From Pseudomonas sp. RIT-PI-S (GTDB lineage Bacteria; Pseudomonadota; Gammaproteobacteria; Pseudomonadales; Pseudomonadaceae), in NCBI RefSeq assembly GCF_025642975.1, contig NZ_JANZKJ010000008.1, forward strand, positions 62,001-126,000: a stretch of DNA of 64,000 bases. Reading direction: 5' to 3'. Below the pieces are notes generated by a model, which saw only the letters and a program-made list of their open reading frames with translations, was not told where the DNA came from and ran no database searches. Shown one piece after another: positions 18,411 to 30,400 of the stretch. A program made the translations under genes and the position numbers. Within the stretch, counting starts at the first letter, position 1, and each line of letters opens with the position of its first letter.

Positions 18411-19160
18411 ATGAACAGGAAGGTCGTGCTGGTCACCGGCGCCAGCCGCGGCATAGGGCGGGCGACCGCGCTGAAGGCCGCGGCGCAGGGCTGGGCCGTG
18501 GTGGTGAATTACCTGCACAACCACGCCGCCGCCGATGAGGTGGTCGCCCAGGTAAGAAGCGCGGGCAGCGCTGCCATCGCCGTGCAAGGCGACGTGGCGG
18601 TCGAAGCGGATGTGCTGCACATGTTTGCCCAGGCGGATGCCTTGGGGTCATTGGCGGGCGCCGTGATCAATGCCGGGATCGTCGCGCCGCCGCTGATGCT
18701 GGTGGACATGCCGCTGGAGCGGCTGCAACGGATGTTCAACGTCAATGTGCTCGGCGCCTACCTGTGCGCCCGGGAAGCCGCGCGGCGGATGATGAAAAGC
18801 GGCGGCGGGGAGGGCGGCTCGCTGGTGCTGGTGTCGTCGATGGCGGCGGTGCTGGGCTCGCCCGGAGAGTACGTTGACTACGCCGGCAGCAAGGGCGCCG
18901 TGGACACCCTGGTCACTGGCCTTGCCAAGGAAATGGGCCCCGAGGGCGTGCGGGTGAACGCGGTACGGCCCGGGCTGATCGACACCGAGATCCATGCCTC
19001 CGGCGGCCAACCCGGGCGCGCCTGGAAGCGTGGCGTGAATTCGCCGCTCGGTCGGCCCGGGACCGCGGAGGAGGTCGCCGAGGCCATCCTCTGGTTGCTC
19101 AGCGATGCGGCTTCCTACACGACAGGCACGCACCTGGAGGTCTCTGGCGGCCTGCGCTAG
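18411..19160 (+). CDS. Short-chain dehydrogenase/reductase, FabG-like
   Basis: 249-residue NAD(P)H-dependent SDR. Rossmann motif VLVTGASRGIGRATA (residues 5-19), GAVINAGIVAPP (NAG motif), catalytic Ser in LVLVSSMAA, Tyr/Lys in YAGSKGA, then VNAVRPGLIDTEIHASGG and a C-terminal GTHLEVSGGLR. This is the glucose-1-dehydrogenase / FabG-type layout, but it is isolated from fatty-acid genes, so the substrate is unknown. Start ATG 18411 (GTG 18408 adjacent); GGGA lies 10 bases upstream. Confidence 0.9.
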   Translation: MNRKVVLVTGASRGIGRATALKAAAQGWAVVVNYLHNHAAADEVVAQVRSAGSAAIAVQGDVAVEADVLHMFAQADALGSLAGAVINAGIVAPPLMLVDMPLERLQRMFNVNVLGAYLCAREAARRMMKSGGGEGGSLVLVSSMAAVLGSPGEYVDYAGSKGAVDTLVTGLAKEMGPEGVRVNAVRPGLIDTEIHASGGQPGRAWKRGVNSPLGRPGTAEEVAEAILWLLSDAASYTTGTHLEVSGGLR

Positions 19161-19623
19161 ACGCGTTGGCCCAGTGGGAACGGCCGCGTGCGCTGTTTCC
19201 ACATACCGTCCTCAAGTTTCGCAGAACGGCGCCGTTACGCTGTCGCATTTTGCGATCCAATAAGGACATTCCGTGTTGAATAAGCTTTTCCAGCGCACCG
19301 CTCTGGTCACCGCCCTGTCGTTGGCAGGGTGTGTGTCCTATCTACCGCATCAGCTGGTGCCGGTTGGAGCATGACCGTCGCGCCCGCAGGTACATGCCAT
19401 CGAACCAGCACCTGGATGCTTCTGGTGATCCTCGGTATCCCCTTCCAGCACAACGCGACGGAGATCTGCGGCAGCTCGCGCGCAGTACCGAGGCGGCACG
19501 GCAATACCTGCCCTAGGGCAGGTGGCAGGCGCGTTACGCGGCGATGCCGGGCGCCTCGCCTATGCCGGTAACAACTCAACCGGCCGTTATGTATCAACGC
19601 CGACGCACGGTTGTTACAAAATG
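19161..19623. other. Spacer between SDR gene and cdiB promoter
   Basis: 463 bases whose only gene-like content is a broken lipoprotein reading frame (19273-19516). Confidence 0.6.
19273..19516 (+). pseudogene. Remnant of a small lipoprotein gene (frameshifted)
   Basis: GTG 19273 has AAGGA 6 bases upstream and encodes MLNKLFQRTALVTALSLAGC, a lipoprotein signal with lipobox L-A-G-C (Cys at residue 20). The frame stops at 19372-19374 after 33 residues. A second frame overlapping from 19331 continues with hydrophilic MPSNQHLDASGDPRYPLPAQ and ends at 19516. The most economical reading is an old lipoprotein gene with a frameshift near 19340-19370. A genuine 33-residue lipoprotein cannot be excluded. 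No family was recognised. Confidence 0.4.
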
Positions 19624-19652
19624 TTGACGTCAGCTTAGTGGCGTCTTAACAT
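19624..19652 (+). promoter_or_regulatory. Sigma-70 promoter of cdiBA
   Basis: TTGACG (19624-19629), a 17-base spacer, TAACAT (19647-19652). This is close to consensus with optimal spacing, about 40 bases before the cdiB start codon. Confidence 0.7.
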
Positions 19653-19692
19653 TTGGATCCGTGATGTCACTACGCCATATCAAGGACGAATC

Positions 19693-21390
19693 GTGCCTTT
19701 CCCCGCTCCACGCGCTGCTCTTTTATTTTTGTTGTCAGTTTCGCCCATTGCCCACGCCGCCCCTACGCCCGGTGAACAAGACCTGATCCGTGACCGCCAG
19801 GAGCGGTTGCTCGAAGAGCAGCGCAAGCGCCTGGAAGAGCTCAAAGACCTTCCCGGCAACGCCCCAGCGCCAGCGGCACCGAGTGCCCCGGCCGACAGCC
19901 GCTGCTTCCCGATCGACAGCATCGAGATCAAAGGCGCCGACTCGCTGACGGAGGCTGAGCGTGCTGCCCTGGCTGCGCCGTATCAAGGCCAGTGCCTGGG
20001 GGTTCAGCAGCTCAACGACTTGCTCAAGACCATTACCAACCGCTACCTGGAAAAAGGCCTGGTCACCAGCCGCGCCTACCTCCCACAGCAGGACCTGAGC
20101 ACGCGGCACCTGCAAGTGCTGGTGATCGAAGGCAAGCTGGAAAAACTCAAAAGCGACGCCAACAGCGGCTTGAGCGAGCGTGAGTTGGCCTTGGCGTTCC
20201 CTGGGCGGGAAGGGGCGGCGGTCAACCTGCGTGAGATCGAGCAGATGGTCGACCAGCTCAACCGCTTGCCCTCCAACCAGGCGCAAATGGAGCTCACCCC
20301 CGGCCAGGCTGTGGGCGGCAGCGACGTGCTGGTGAAAAACGCCCCGCAAAAGCCCTGGCGCGCCAACCTGTCGCGCAACAACGATGGCCAGCGCAGCACC
20401 GGCGAGCAGCAGTGGAACGCGGGCCTTGAATGGGACAACCCGCTGGGCCTGGCCGACCAACTGAGCGTGCGCGGCGGCCATGATGCGGTCAGCGATCACC
20501 AGCAAGGCTCGAGCAACGCCATGCTCGGCTACAGCCTGCCGTGGGGCTGGTGGACCTTCAGCTATACCTACAGCGAAACCGACTACCGCTCCCAGGCCCA
20601 GGCCAACGGTTTCAGCTTCAAGCAAACCGGCGACAGCCAGACCCACCAACTGCACGCCGAGCGCGTGATCCATCGCGATGCCGTCAGCAAAACCTCGCTC
20701 AGCGTTGGCCTGTCCAACCTGCGCAGCAACAACTACATCGAAGACAGCCGCCTGGCACTGAGCAGCAACCGCCTCAGCGAAGTGCAATATGGCCTCAACC
20801 ATGGCCGCCGCGTGGGCTCCGGCTTCGTCAACCTCGACCTTGGCATGCAGCAGGGCATCGGTGCCTTCGGCGCGCAAAGCCCTGGCAACCCAGGCCCTGG
20901 CGAACCCAACGCGCACTACCGCAAATACACCGGCACCCTGAGCTACCTGCAACCGTTCAGCCTGTGGGGCGAAAAGCTGAGCTTCACCAGCCTCGCCACC
21001 GGCCAGCGCAGCGAAGATGTGCTGTTCAGCCCGCAGCGCACCAGCCTCGGTGGCTCGGCCTCGCTGCGCGGCTACAAGGATCAGTTCCTCTCCGGCAACA
21101 GCGGCGGCTACTGGCGCAACGAGCTGCGCCTGACCCGCCCGGTCACCCTCGACTGGCTGCGCCCGGCCTTTGCCGAATACGGCGTGGCCGCCGGCTACGA
21201 CCAAGGCGTGATCAGCAACGACCGCTACAACGGCAACCAGCACGGCCGGCTCACCAGCAACGCTTTCGAATGCTTCGCCCGCGGCCAGCACATGGCCGCC
21301 AGCGTGACCTTCGCCCATTCGCTGGAACGCCCCGCCGGCCTGATCGAGCGCGAGTCGCCGATCTACTTCCGCCTCGACTTCTTCCTTTAA
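19693..21390 (+). CDS. cdiB: CdiB/ShlB-type two-partner secretion outer-membrane transporter (TpsB)
   Basis: 565-residue Omp85-superfamily outer-membrane channel that exports the TpsA protein encoded next. Signal peptide about 1-23 (LLFLLSVSPIAHA). A helical charged plug (about 27-55, ERLLEEQRKRLEELK) is followed by two POTRA domains (about 68-220; IDSIEIKGADSLTEAERAAL and SRAYLPQQDLSTRHLQVLVIEG). A 16-strand barrel ends in aromatic FRLDFFL. The conserved L6 motif is TSLGGSASLRGYKD (R-G-Y). GTG start 19693 has AAGGA 6 bases upstream. It is 21 bases from cdiA. Confidence 0.95.
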   Translation: MPFPAPRAALLFLLSVSPIAHAAPTPGEQDLIRDRQERLLEEQRKRLEELKDLPGNAPAPAAPSAPADSRCFPIDSIEIKGADSLTEAERAALAAPYQGQCLGVQQLNDLLKTITNRYLEKGLVTSRAYLPQQDLSTRHLQVLVIEGKLEKLKSDANSGLSERELALAFPGREGAAVNLREIEQMVDQLNRLPSNQAQMELTPGQAVGGSDVLVKNAPQKPWRANLSRNNDGQRSTGEQQWNAGLEWDNPLGLADQLSVRGGHDAVSDHQQGSSNAMLGYSLPWGWWTFSYTYSETDYRSQAQANGFSFKQTGDSQTHQLHAERVIHRDAVSKTSLSVGLSNLRSNNYIEDSRLALSSNRLSEVQYGLNHGRRVGSGFVNLDLGMQQGIGAFGAQSPGNPGPGEPNAHYRKYTGTLSYLQPFSLWGEKLSFTSLATGQRSEDVLFSPQRTSLGGSASLRGYKDQFLSGNSGGYWRNELRLTRPVTLDWLRPAFAEYGVAAGYDQGVISNDRYNGNQHGRLTSNAFECFARGQHMAASVTFAHSLERPAGLIERESPIYFRLDFFL

Positions 21391-21411
21391 CGCCTTTTCG
21401 AGACCGCCCAC

Positions 21412-24400
21412 ATGGACGTTCGCCACCTGACCTTCCTGGCCCGTCAGCCCTCCGCTCGCCTGCAAGACCGCGAGCGCTTCTGGGGCTTGCCCAAGCGCGG
21501 CATCGCGCTGATCCTGGCCAACGCCTTGTTCTGGCAGCCAATCTGGGCCCAGGCCGACGGCATCGCGGTCAGTGGCGGCACCAACACCACGTTGAGCCAG
21601 GCAGGCAACGGCGTGCCAGTGGTGAACATCGCCGCGCCCAACGCCAGCGGCCTCTCGCACAACCAGTACCAGCAGTACAACGTGGGCAGCCAGGGGCTGA
21701 TCCTCAACAACGCCACCGGGCGCACCCAAAGCACCCAGCTGGGCGGGATCATCGTCGGCAACCCCAACCTGCACGGCCGGGCGGCGGGCACCATCCTCAA
21801 CGAAGTGGTCGGCGCCAACGCCAGCCAGCTCAACGGCTACACCGAAGTGGCCGGGCAAGGCGCCCGGGTGATCGTCGCCAACCCCTACGGCGTGAGCTGC
21901 AACGGTTGCGGGTTCATCAACACGCCACGGGTGACGATCACCACCGGCAAACCGGTGCTCGGCGGTAACGGCCAGGTGGACCACTTCCAGGTGGACGGCG
22001 GCACCGTGAGCATCCAAGGCCAGGGCCTGGACGCCAGCCAGGTCGAGCAGTTCGACATCATCACCCGCGCCGCGCAGATCAACGCCCAGATCAACGCCAA
22101 ACAGCTGGCCATCGTGGCTGGCCGCAACAACGTGGACGCGCAAACCAACACCGCCACCGCGCTGGCCGACGACGGCAGCGCCAAGCCAAGCCTGGCCATC
22201 GACAGCTCGGCGCTGGGCGGGATGTACGCCGGCGCGATCAAGCTGGTGGGGACTGAGGCAGGGGTGGGGGTGAGGCTGGCCGGGAACCTGGCGGCCAGTG
22301 GCGGGGATATACAGATCGATGCCAATGGGCAGTTGAATGTGGGGCAGGTGGCGGCCAGTGGGGCGGTCAAGGTGAATGCCGGCAATGCTGAGCTGCAGGG
22401 CAAGGTGTATGCCGCGAGCGTCGACGTACACACCACCAATGCACTGAACGTCGAGCAGAGCGTGGCAGCCCGGGACCGTATCAGCCTCGCCAGCGATGGG
22501 CAGTTGACCAACGGTGCTGTGATTGAAGCCGGGGTGAATGCGGACAACAGCCGCAACGCCGCAGGCGATGTGAACATGAGCGCGCAGCACCTGCGCAACG
22601 CCGGCAGCGTGGTCGCCAGCCGTGGGGTGCAGGCCACGGTAGGCGGCACCTTGGATAACCAGGGCGGTACGCTCAATGGCCAGGCCAACACCCAGGTGAT
22701 GGCCGGCACGCTGAATAACCAGAACGGTCGTGTATTGGGCCAAGACAGCCTGGGTGTAACCGCCGGCCAGGCCACCAACCGCCAGGGCCTGATCGCCAGC
22801 GGCGGCAGCCTCACAGTCAATGCCTCCGAGCTGGATAACCGCAACGGCGAGCTGTCCAGCCAGGGCAACCTGAACACCACCATCACCGGAACCTTCGATA
22901 ACAGCGCGGGCGGCCGCCTAGCAGGCGCCGGCGTGACGGTGACCACCGGCACGCTCAACAACCAGAACGCCAACCTCACCAGCAGCGGCACCCTGCGGCT
23001 GAATGCTGGCCAGGTGGATAACAGCGCGGCGGGGCGTATCGCCAGCGCCCAGGGCTTGACCGCTAGCGTCAGTGGCCTGGACCAACACGGCGGCGGCCAA
23101 CTGTTCAGCAACACCGACGTGACCCTGGACCTCAACCATGGCCAACTCAACAACCAAGGCGGCTTGATCGATGCGCCGGGCCAACTGGTGTTGCGCAACC
23201 TGGCTGGCGTCAACAACCAGCACGGCGAAATCTCCAGTAAGCAGGCGTTCACCCTGGCGGCGAGCACGCTGAATAACACCGACGGTGCGTTGCTCAGTGA
23301 CCAACGCCTGACCGTGCAGGTGGTTGGCGAACTGAACAACACCGATGGCGGGGTCAGCGGCAACGGCCTGGACCTACGCGCGGGCACGCTACTGAACGAC
23401 AACGGCAGCGTTAATAGCGACGCCGACTTGGCCCTCGGCGTCGATGGCGCCCTCAGTAACCAAAACGGCGAAGTCCTGGCCACGGGCAACGCCACGGTGA
23501 ACGCCGGCAGCCTGGATAACCGCCAGGCTGGTGTGCTCGCCAGCGGGGGCGACCTGACCGCCAGCGTGAGTGGTGCGCTGAACAACCAGGGCGGCCGCGT
23601 TAGCAGCAGCGGTGCGTTGGTTTTGCACGCTGGCAGCGTGGACAACGGCGCCGGGCGCATTCTCAGCCAGCACGACCTGCAACTCACCACCGGCAACCTG
23701 AGCCAACAGGCCGGCAAGGTGGTGGCCCAAGGCAACTTGACCGTCACCGCCGCCAGCCTGGACAACCGCGCCGGTGGTCTGGTGGGCGCTACAAAAGCGC
23801 TGACACTCAACGTGGGCGACCTCGACAACCGCGCCGGCGAGCTCTCCAGTCGCATGGGCGTGACCGTCAGCGGCCAGCAATTGAACAACAGCGACAGCGG
23901 CAAAGTGATCGCCGCCAATGCCTTGCAACTGACCGTTGACCGGCTGATCAACCGCGCCCAGGGCGTGCTCAGCGGCAATACCCTGAGCCTCACCGGCGCC
24001 AGCCTGGACAACAGCGGCGGGGTACTGGCCAGCCAGCAGGGCATGAACCTCGGCTTAAGCGGTGCCTTGCTCAATAGCGCCGGCCGCATCAGCAGCGAAG
24101 CCGCCCTGGCGCTCGCCGTAGGCAGGCTCGACAACAGCAACGGCAGCCTCTCCAGTGGCGGCCCGCTGACGCTCAACAGTGCCGGTGCGGTGAATAACCA
24201 GCACGGCGCTCTTAGCACCGACAGTGGTCTGGTGTTGACCAGCGCCAGCCTGGATAACCGCAACCACGGCAACCTCAGCGGCAAAGCCAACGCCAGTGTG
24301 AGCACCGGCGCCTTCGACAACAGCCAAGGCGGCCAGCTCACCAGCACCGGCACCCTCACCCTGAACGCCGGCCAGGTGACCAACCAGGCCCAAGGCCGCA

Positions 24401-27400
24401 TCGCCGCCACACAAGCAGTCACCGCCAGTGTGGCCAGCCTGGACCAGCAAGGCGGCGAGCTGTTCAGCCAAGGCGAGCTGACCCTCGACCTGAACCATGG
24501 TCAGCTCAATAACCAGAACGGCTTGATCCATGCCCCCGGCGCGCTGTTGTTGCGCAACCTGGTAGGGGTGAACAACCAACACGGTGAAATCTCCAGCGAG
24601 CTGGGCTTCGATGTTTACGCCACCAGCCTGGACAACAGCGACGGCAAAGTGCTGAGCGACCACGCCTTGAACCTGCGCGTAGCCCAGGCCCTGGCCAACG
24701 TACGCGGCGTCATCAGCGCGGCGGCCCTGGGGGTCAATGCCGGCAGCGTGGACAACAGCACCGGCCTGCTCAGCAGCCGTGGCGCCTTTACCCTTGGTGC
24801 GGACGGCCACTTGCTCAATGCCCAAGGGCAGGTGATCGCCGACGGCGCCTTGCTGCTCAATGCCGCCAGCGCTGACAACAGCGACGGCCAGATCGCCAGC
24901 AAACAGCAACTGACCGCGACCATTGGCAACTTGCAACAGCACGGCGGCAGCCTGATCTCCCTCGGCGCGTTGAGCCTGAGCGGCGCCCAACTGGACAACA
25001 GCTACACCGGCTTGATCAGCGCCCTCGGGGCCCTTGCGCTGAATGTAAGCACCATTGACAACCGTGGCGGCGAAGTCTCCGGGCAAGGCGACCTCAGCTT
25101 TACCGGGCACCAGCTGGACAACAGCGACAGCGGGCGCGTTACCGCCCAAGGCAATCTCGGCCTGACGGTCGACCAACTGACCAATCACACCCAAGGCGTA
25201 CTCTCCGGCAAAGCCGGCGTGGCCCTCACCGGCACGCAACTGGACAACAGCGGCGGCCGCCTCCTCAGCGACCACGCCATTGACCTCGGCCTCAGCGGCG
25301 CGCTGCTCAACGACGGCGGGGCCGTCAATAGCGAAGGCACCCTGGCCGTGCGCGCGGGCAGCCTCAGCAACCACGGCGGCAACCTGTCCAGTGGCGGCGC
25401 CCTGACCGTAAACACCACCGGCGCGCTCGACAACCAGGGCGGCAAGGTGATGACCGATGGCGCCCTTGGCCTGCACAGCGCCAGCCTGAACAACGCCCAG
25501 AGCGGCACTATCAGTGGTAAAGGCACGGTAACAGTACGTACTGGTGCCTTCGATAACAGCCATAACGGCCAGCTTAACAGTGCCGACAGCCTGCAATTGA
25601 CCGCCACCCAGGTGACCAACCAAGCGGGCGGCAACATCGGCGCCCAGAACAGCCTGGTCGCCAGCGTCACTGACCTGAACCAGCAAGGCGGCACTCTCTT
25701 CAGCAACGGCAGCCTCACCCTGGACCTGAACCACGGCCAGCTGGACAACCAGCATGGCCTGATCAACGCCCCCGGTACATTGCTGCTCAAGCAACTGGCA
25801 GGCGTGAACAACCAGCACGGGGAAATCTCCAGCGGCCAGGCGTTCGATGTCATCGCCCAGAGCTTCGACAACGGCAGCGGCAAGCTGCTCAGCAACCAGG
25901 CATTGATAGTGCGCGTGGCGCAGGCCCTGAACAACGTGCAGGGCATGATTGCCGCCGCCAGCCTGACCGCCAATGCCGGTTCGCTGGACAACAGCAGCGG
26001 TACCCTGATCGGCCGTGGCCAGTTGGGCCTGACCGTGGACGGTGCGGTGGTCAACCGTGACAGCGGCCTGATCAACAGCCAGGGCACCCTCGACCTGGCC
26101 GCCGCCACCCTGGATTCCAGCAACGGCGGCGAAGTGTCTACCGGCGGCGACCTTGGCGTAACGGTGGGCAGCCTAGTGCAGAACGGCGGCCGCCTGGTCG
26201 GCGACAGCGCCGTGCGCCTGGACCTTCAAGGTGGCGACCTTAGTAACCGCAACGGCTTGGTCAAAGCCCAAGGCCAACTGACCGTCAACGGCCTGCGCGA
26301 CCTCGCCAACCAGGCGGGGGAAATCTCCAGCCTGCAAGGCTTCGCCTTGAGCGGGCGCAACCTGGACAACAGCAACGGCCGGCTGATCAGCAACCGTCAA
26401 CTGGCGCTCAACGCCGCCCAACTGGTTAACCAGAACGGGTTGATCTCCGGCTGGCAAGGGCTGAACGTGAACGCCGCCAGCCTGGACAACCGCAACAACG
26501 GCACCCTCTCCAGCCGCGATGGCGACCTGGGCGTAAACCTGACCGGCGCCTTGCTCAACGGCAACGCCGGTGCCCTGGTGAGCCAGCGCACCCTGACCCT
26601 CACCGCTGCCAGCGTGGACAACCAAGGCGGCATCCTCTCCAGCGCCAGCAGGCAAACCCTCACCGTGGGCGGGCTGCTGAACAACAGCGGCAATGGCTTG
26701 ATCGACAGTGGCGCGGCCCTCGGCCTGAGCGCCACCACCCTCAACAACAGCAATGGCGCCATCAACGCCCAGCAAGCGCTGAACGTCACCGCCACCGACC
26801 TGAACAACGCCGCTGGCAGCCTGGCCGGCAACGCCGCCGTCACCCTCGACCTACTCGGTACCTTGGACAACACCGCAGGCAAGCTGGCCAGCGCCGGCAA
26901 CCTCTCGATCCAACGCGCCAGCCAAATCAACAACCAGCACGGCCAACTGATCAGCCAGGGCGCGCTAACCCTGGCCAGCGGTGGCCTGGACAACAGCAAC
27001 GGCGGTACCGTTGCTGCCAATGACGCCCTGGCGGTCACCGCCACCGGCGCCGTACAAAACGCCAACGACGGCCTCATCTACAGCAAGAACGCCAGCCTGA
27101 CGCTGCAAGCCGCCAGCCTCGCCAACGCCCAGGGCAAGCTGCAAAGCGAGGGCGTCCTGGGCGTGTCCCTCAGCGGCGACCTGGGCAACCAAAACGGCAA
27201 ACTCATCGCCCAAAGCGGCGCCCTCAACCTTGCGGCCAACACCCTGGACAACCGTGGCGGCGTGCTCGCCAGCCTGCGCAGCGCCTTCACCGCCCGGGTG
27301 GATGGCGTGCTCAAGAACGGCTACGCCCTCGACCACCAAGGCGGCGTGATCCAGGCGCAAAGCCTGGACCTACGCGCCCTGGCCGGCATCGACAACTACG

Positions 27401-30400
27401 GCGGGCGCATCGCAGCCCAAGCCGGCGACACGCTGGTCAATACAGGCAACGGCAACTTCGACAACCGCAACGGCGGCCTCTACGCCAGCGGCCGCGTGAG
27501 CGTGGCAGGCAGCAATTTCGACAACAGCGGCGACAACGACGGCCAGATCGCTGGCCAGCAAGTGGACATGACCCTGGCCGGCGCCCTCAACAACCGCCTG
27601 GGCATCATTGAAAGCGCCAGCACCCTCAACATTACCGCCGCCAGCCTGGATAACCAGACTGGCAAGCTACGCGCCCTCGGCACCAGCGGCACCACCGCGC
27701 TGAACATCAGCGGCCTGCTGGACAACCGCAACGGCACCTTGGAAACCGCCAACGCCGACCTGGCCCTGAACGCCGGCAACCTGCTCAACACAGGCGGCAG
27801 CGTGCTGCACGTGGGCAACGGCAACTTTGGCCTGGCCACCGCCAACGTGATGAATGCCGGCGGCAGCCTGGTGACCCGTGGCGGCATGACCCTCAATGCC
27901 GATAGCTGGACCAACAGCAGCGTGATCCAGGCGGGGCGCCTGGCCATCAACGTCGGCAGTTTCACCCAAACCGCGGCAGGGCAGTTGCTCGCCTCCACGG
28001 CGTTGGTCGGTACGGGCGGCAATTGGGTCAACGATGGGGTGCTGGCCAGTGACGGCACCATGAGCTTGAACCTCAGTGGTGGGTATTCGGGGAATGGCCG
28101 CGTTAGCAGCCTCGGCACTTTGGGCCTGACCGCGAACCAATTGAATGTCGGCAGTGCCGGCAGCATCACCGGCGGCGCGCGCACGGACATCAACGTGGGT
28201 GGGCAGTTGAACAACCTGGGGCGGATAACCTCGGCGGCGGATATGTTCGTGAATGCCGACGGTATCACCAACGGCGGCACCCTCGGCGCCGCGCAAAACG
28301 CCACCTTCACCACCCCGACCTTGGTCAACCAAGGGCTGCTATTCAGCGGCGGCAATATGGCCAGTAACGCTGGCACCTTCACCAACCAGCAAGGTGACCT
28401 GTATTCGGTGGGTAGCGTGACCATGGGCGGCTATGGGACCGCGCAAGCCAACCAGGTTTCCAATATCTCCGGCTCCATGGAAAGTGGCGGGCGATTCGCG
28501 ATCAATGCGGCGAACTTTGAAAACCGCACGCAGGGTTCGACGGCAGGGGATAACTTTGCGGTTGGGCGGACGTTGGTGTCTGGGTTTATTGCGGTGCAGT
28601 GTTTGGACTGCAGCGGCGACCACTATTCAGTCAATTACATCGCCCGTGAGACCTTCGAAGGCGGCCAGGACAACGACACCAGCGCAGCAGCGCTGCTGAC
28701 CGCAGGTGGAGACTTCGCCTTCAACGGCGGTAGTTTCCTAAACAGTAAAAGTACGATCGCTGCCAGCGGAAATATCACGATCCAGGCAACTAACGTCAAA
28801 AATCTGGGGGCTGTCAGTGGGTCCGTGGAGCGTACACGGACCTATACCCAACAAGGCGTAACCGACGGTACCGTCAATCGGTTCATGCCCACGGTCGTCG
28901 AGTACAACCAGCGGAATAATCCGGACTTTCCTTATGTTTACTACAAGGCACCCTCAGGGGAATTGCGCTTAGGCGTTGTTTATTACAAGAACGGACGTGA
29001 GCCGGGCCATGACGGCGGCCTTATAAAAATTGTCGCTGTGAAGGATTTAGAAACGAGTGCGCCTGTAGCAGACACGCTCTCCGGGTACGCCTTCCACTCC
29101 GATCCGCAGTCACAATACGATCCTGCTAGCTTGATGCAGTTGCCTTCGGCACTCACCAGCCTGACCCTTGTCAGCGACGTCGAAGTCGCTAAGGACGGCA
29201 CAAGCAATGCCGGCCGCAGCGCTGTCATCCAGGCCGGCGGCAATGTCTCCATCACGGCCACTCAGGACCTGCAAAACAGCGTTATTCACGAAGACTACGC
29301 TGTCAGCGCTGGCACCAATAAGGTCGCCAGCACCCAAGCCAACGGTACTAACCGCAGTGTGGTCGTTCATCTGAACGCCCAATTGCCTCCAGACCTGGCG
29401 CAGCAGCAGATCAACCCGCTGAGCCTGCCCGGCTTCAGCCTACCCACTGGGCAAAATGGTTTGTTCCGCCTGAGCGGCCAGGGCGGCAACAGCACTGCCG
29501 CGCCTGCCAGCGCGGGTGCGCAAAATTGGGTACTGGGCGGCGCCAGCCTCGCCACCGGCCAGCGCGACCAAGCCGTCGTCGTCGACCCATTGCGCGATTT
29601 GCACCTCGATTCGGGCAATGCTGTGGCGGGTAGCACTCGCCAAGTGGAAGCGATCACCCGTGCAGTGACAGGTGTTGACACCACGACCGCCGCCCTGGAC
29701 ACCGCACCTAGCGGTAACACCAGCCCACGCCCTGCGACCGCCAGCGATGTGCCTAGCCTCAATGCGGGCAGCGCAGGCACGGCGGCAACGCTTGCCGCCA
29801 CCCAAACCGTGGCACGGGTACAGGGCTTACCGAACACTGCCGCTAAGGCCAATGCCAACAAATACCTGATCGAAACCAACCCTGTCCTCACCGACCTCAA
29901 ACAGTTCATGAGCTCGGACTACCTGCTCGGCAACCTGGGTTACGACCCGGACGCCAGCTGGAAGCGCCTGGGCGATGGCCTCTATGAACAGCGCCTGGTG
30001 CAGCAAGCGATCACCGCCCGCACCGGCCAAGCCTTTATCGACGGCCAGACCTCCAACGAGGCACAGTTCAAGTACCTGATGAATAACGCCATCGCCAGCA
30101 AGAGCGCACTCAATCTGAGCGTTGGCGTTGGCCTTACCTCTGAGCAAGTCGCAGCTCTGACTCACGACATCGTGTGGATGGAAAGCCAAGAGGTGAACGG
30201 CGAGCAGGTATTGGTGCCGGTGGTGTACCTGGCCCAAGCCAGCGGCCGCCTCGGCCCCACCGGCGCTTTGATTGCCGGTAACGATGTGAGCCTGATTGCC
30301 GGCAAGGACCTGGACAACGTTGGCACCCTCAAGGCCACCAATAACCTGTCCGCTACCGCAGCAGGGGATTTGGTGAACAGCGGCTTGATGCAAGCCGGCA

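Noticed and set aside
19735..22743. Very long open frame (about 1000 residues) on the minus strand opposite cdiB/cdiA
   Set aside because: It lies antisense to well-supported genes, has low-complexity His/Ala/Gly/Val composition, and arises from GC-rich codon structure. The same holds for 21885-24422, 24055-25818 and 29827-32052.
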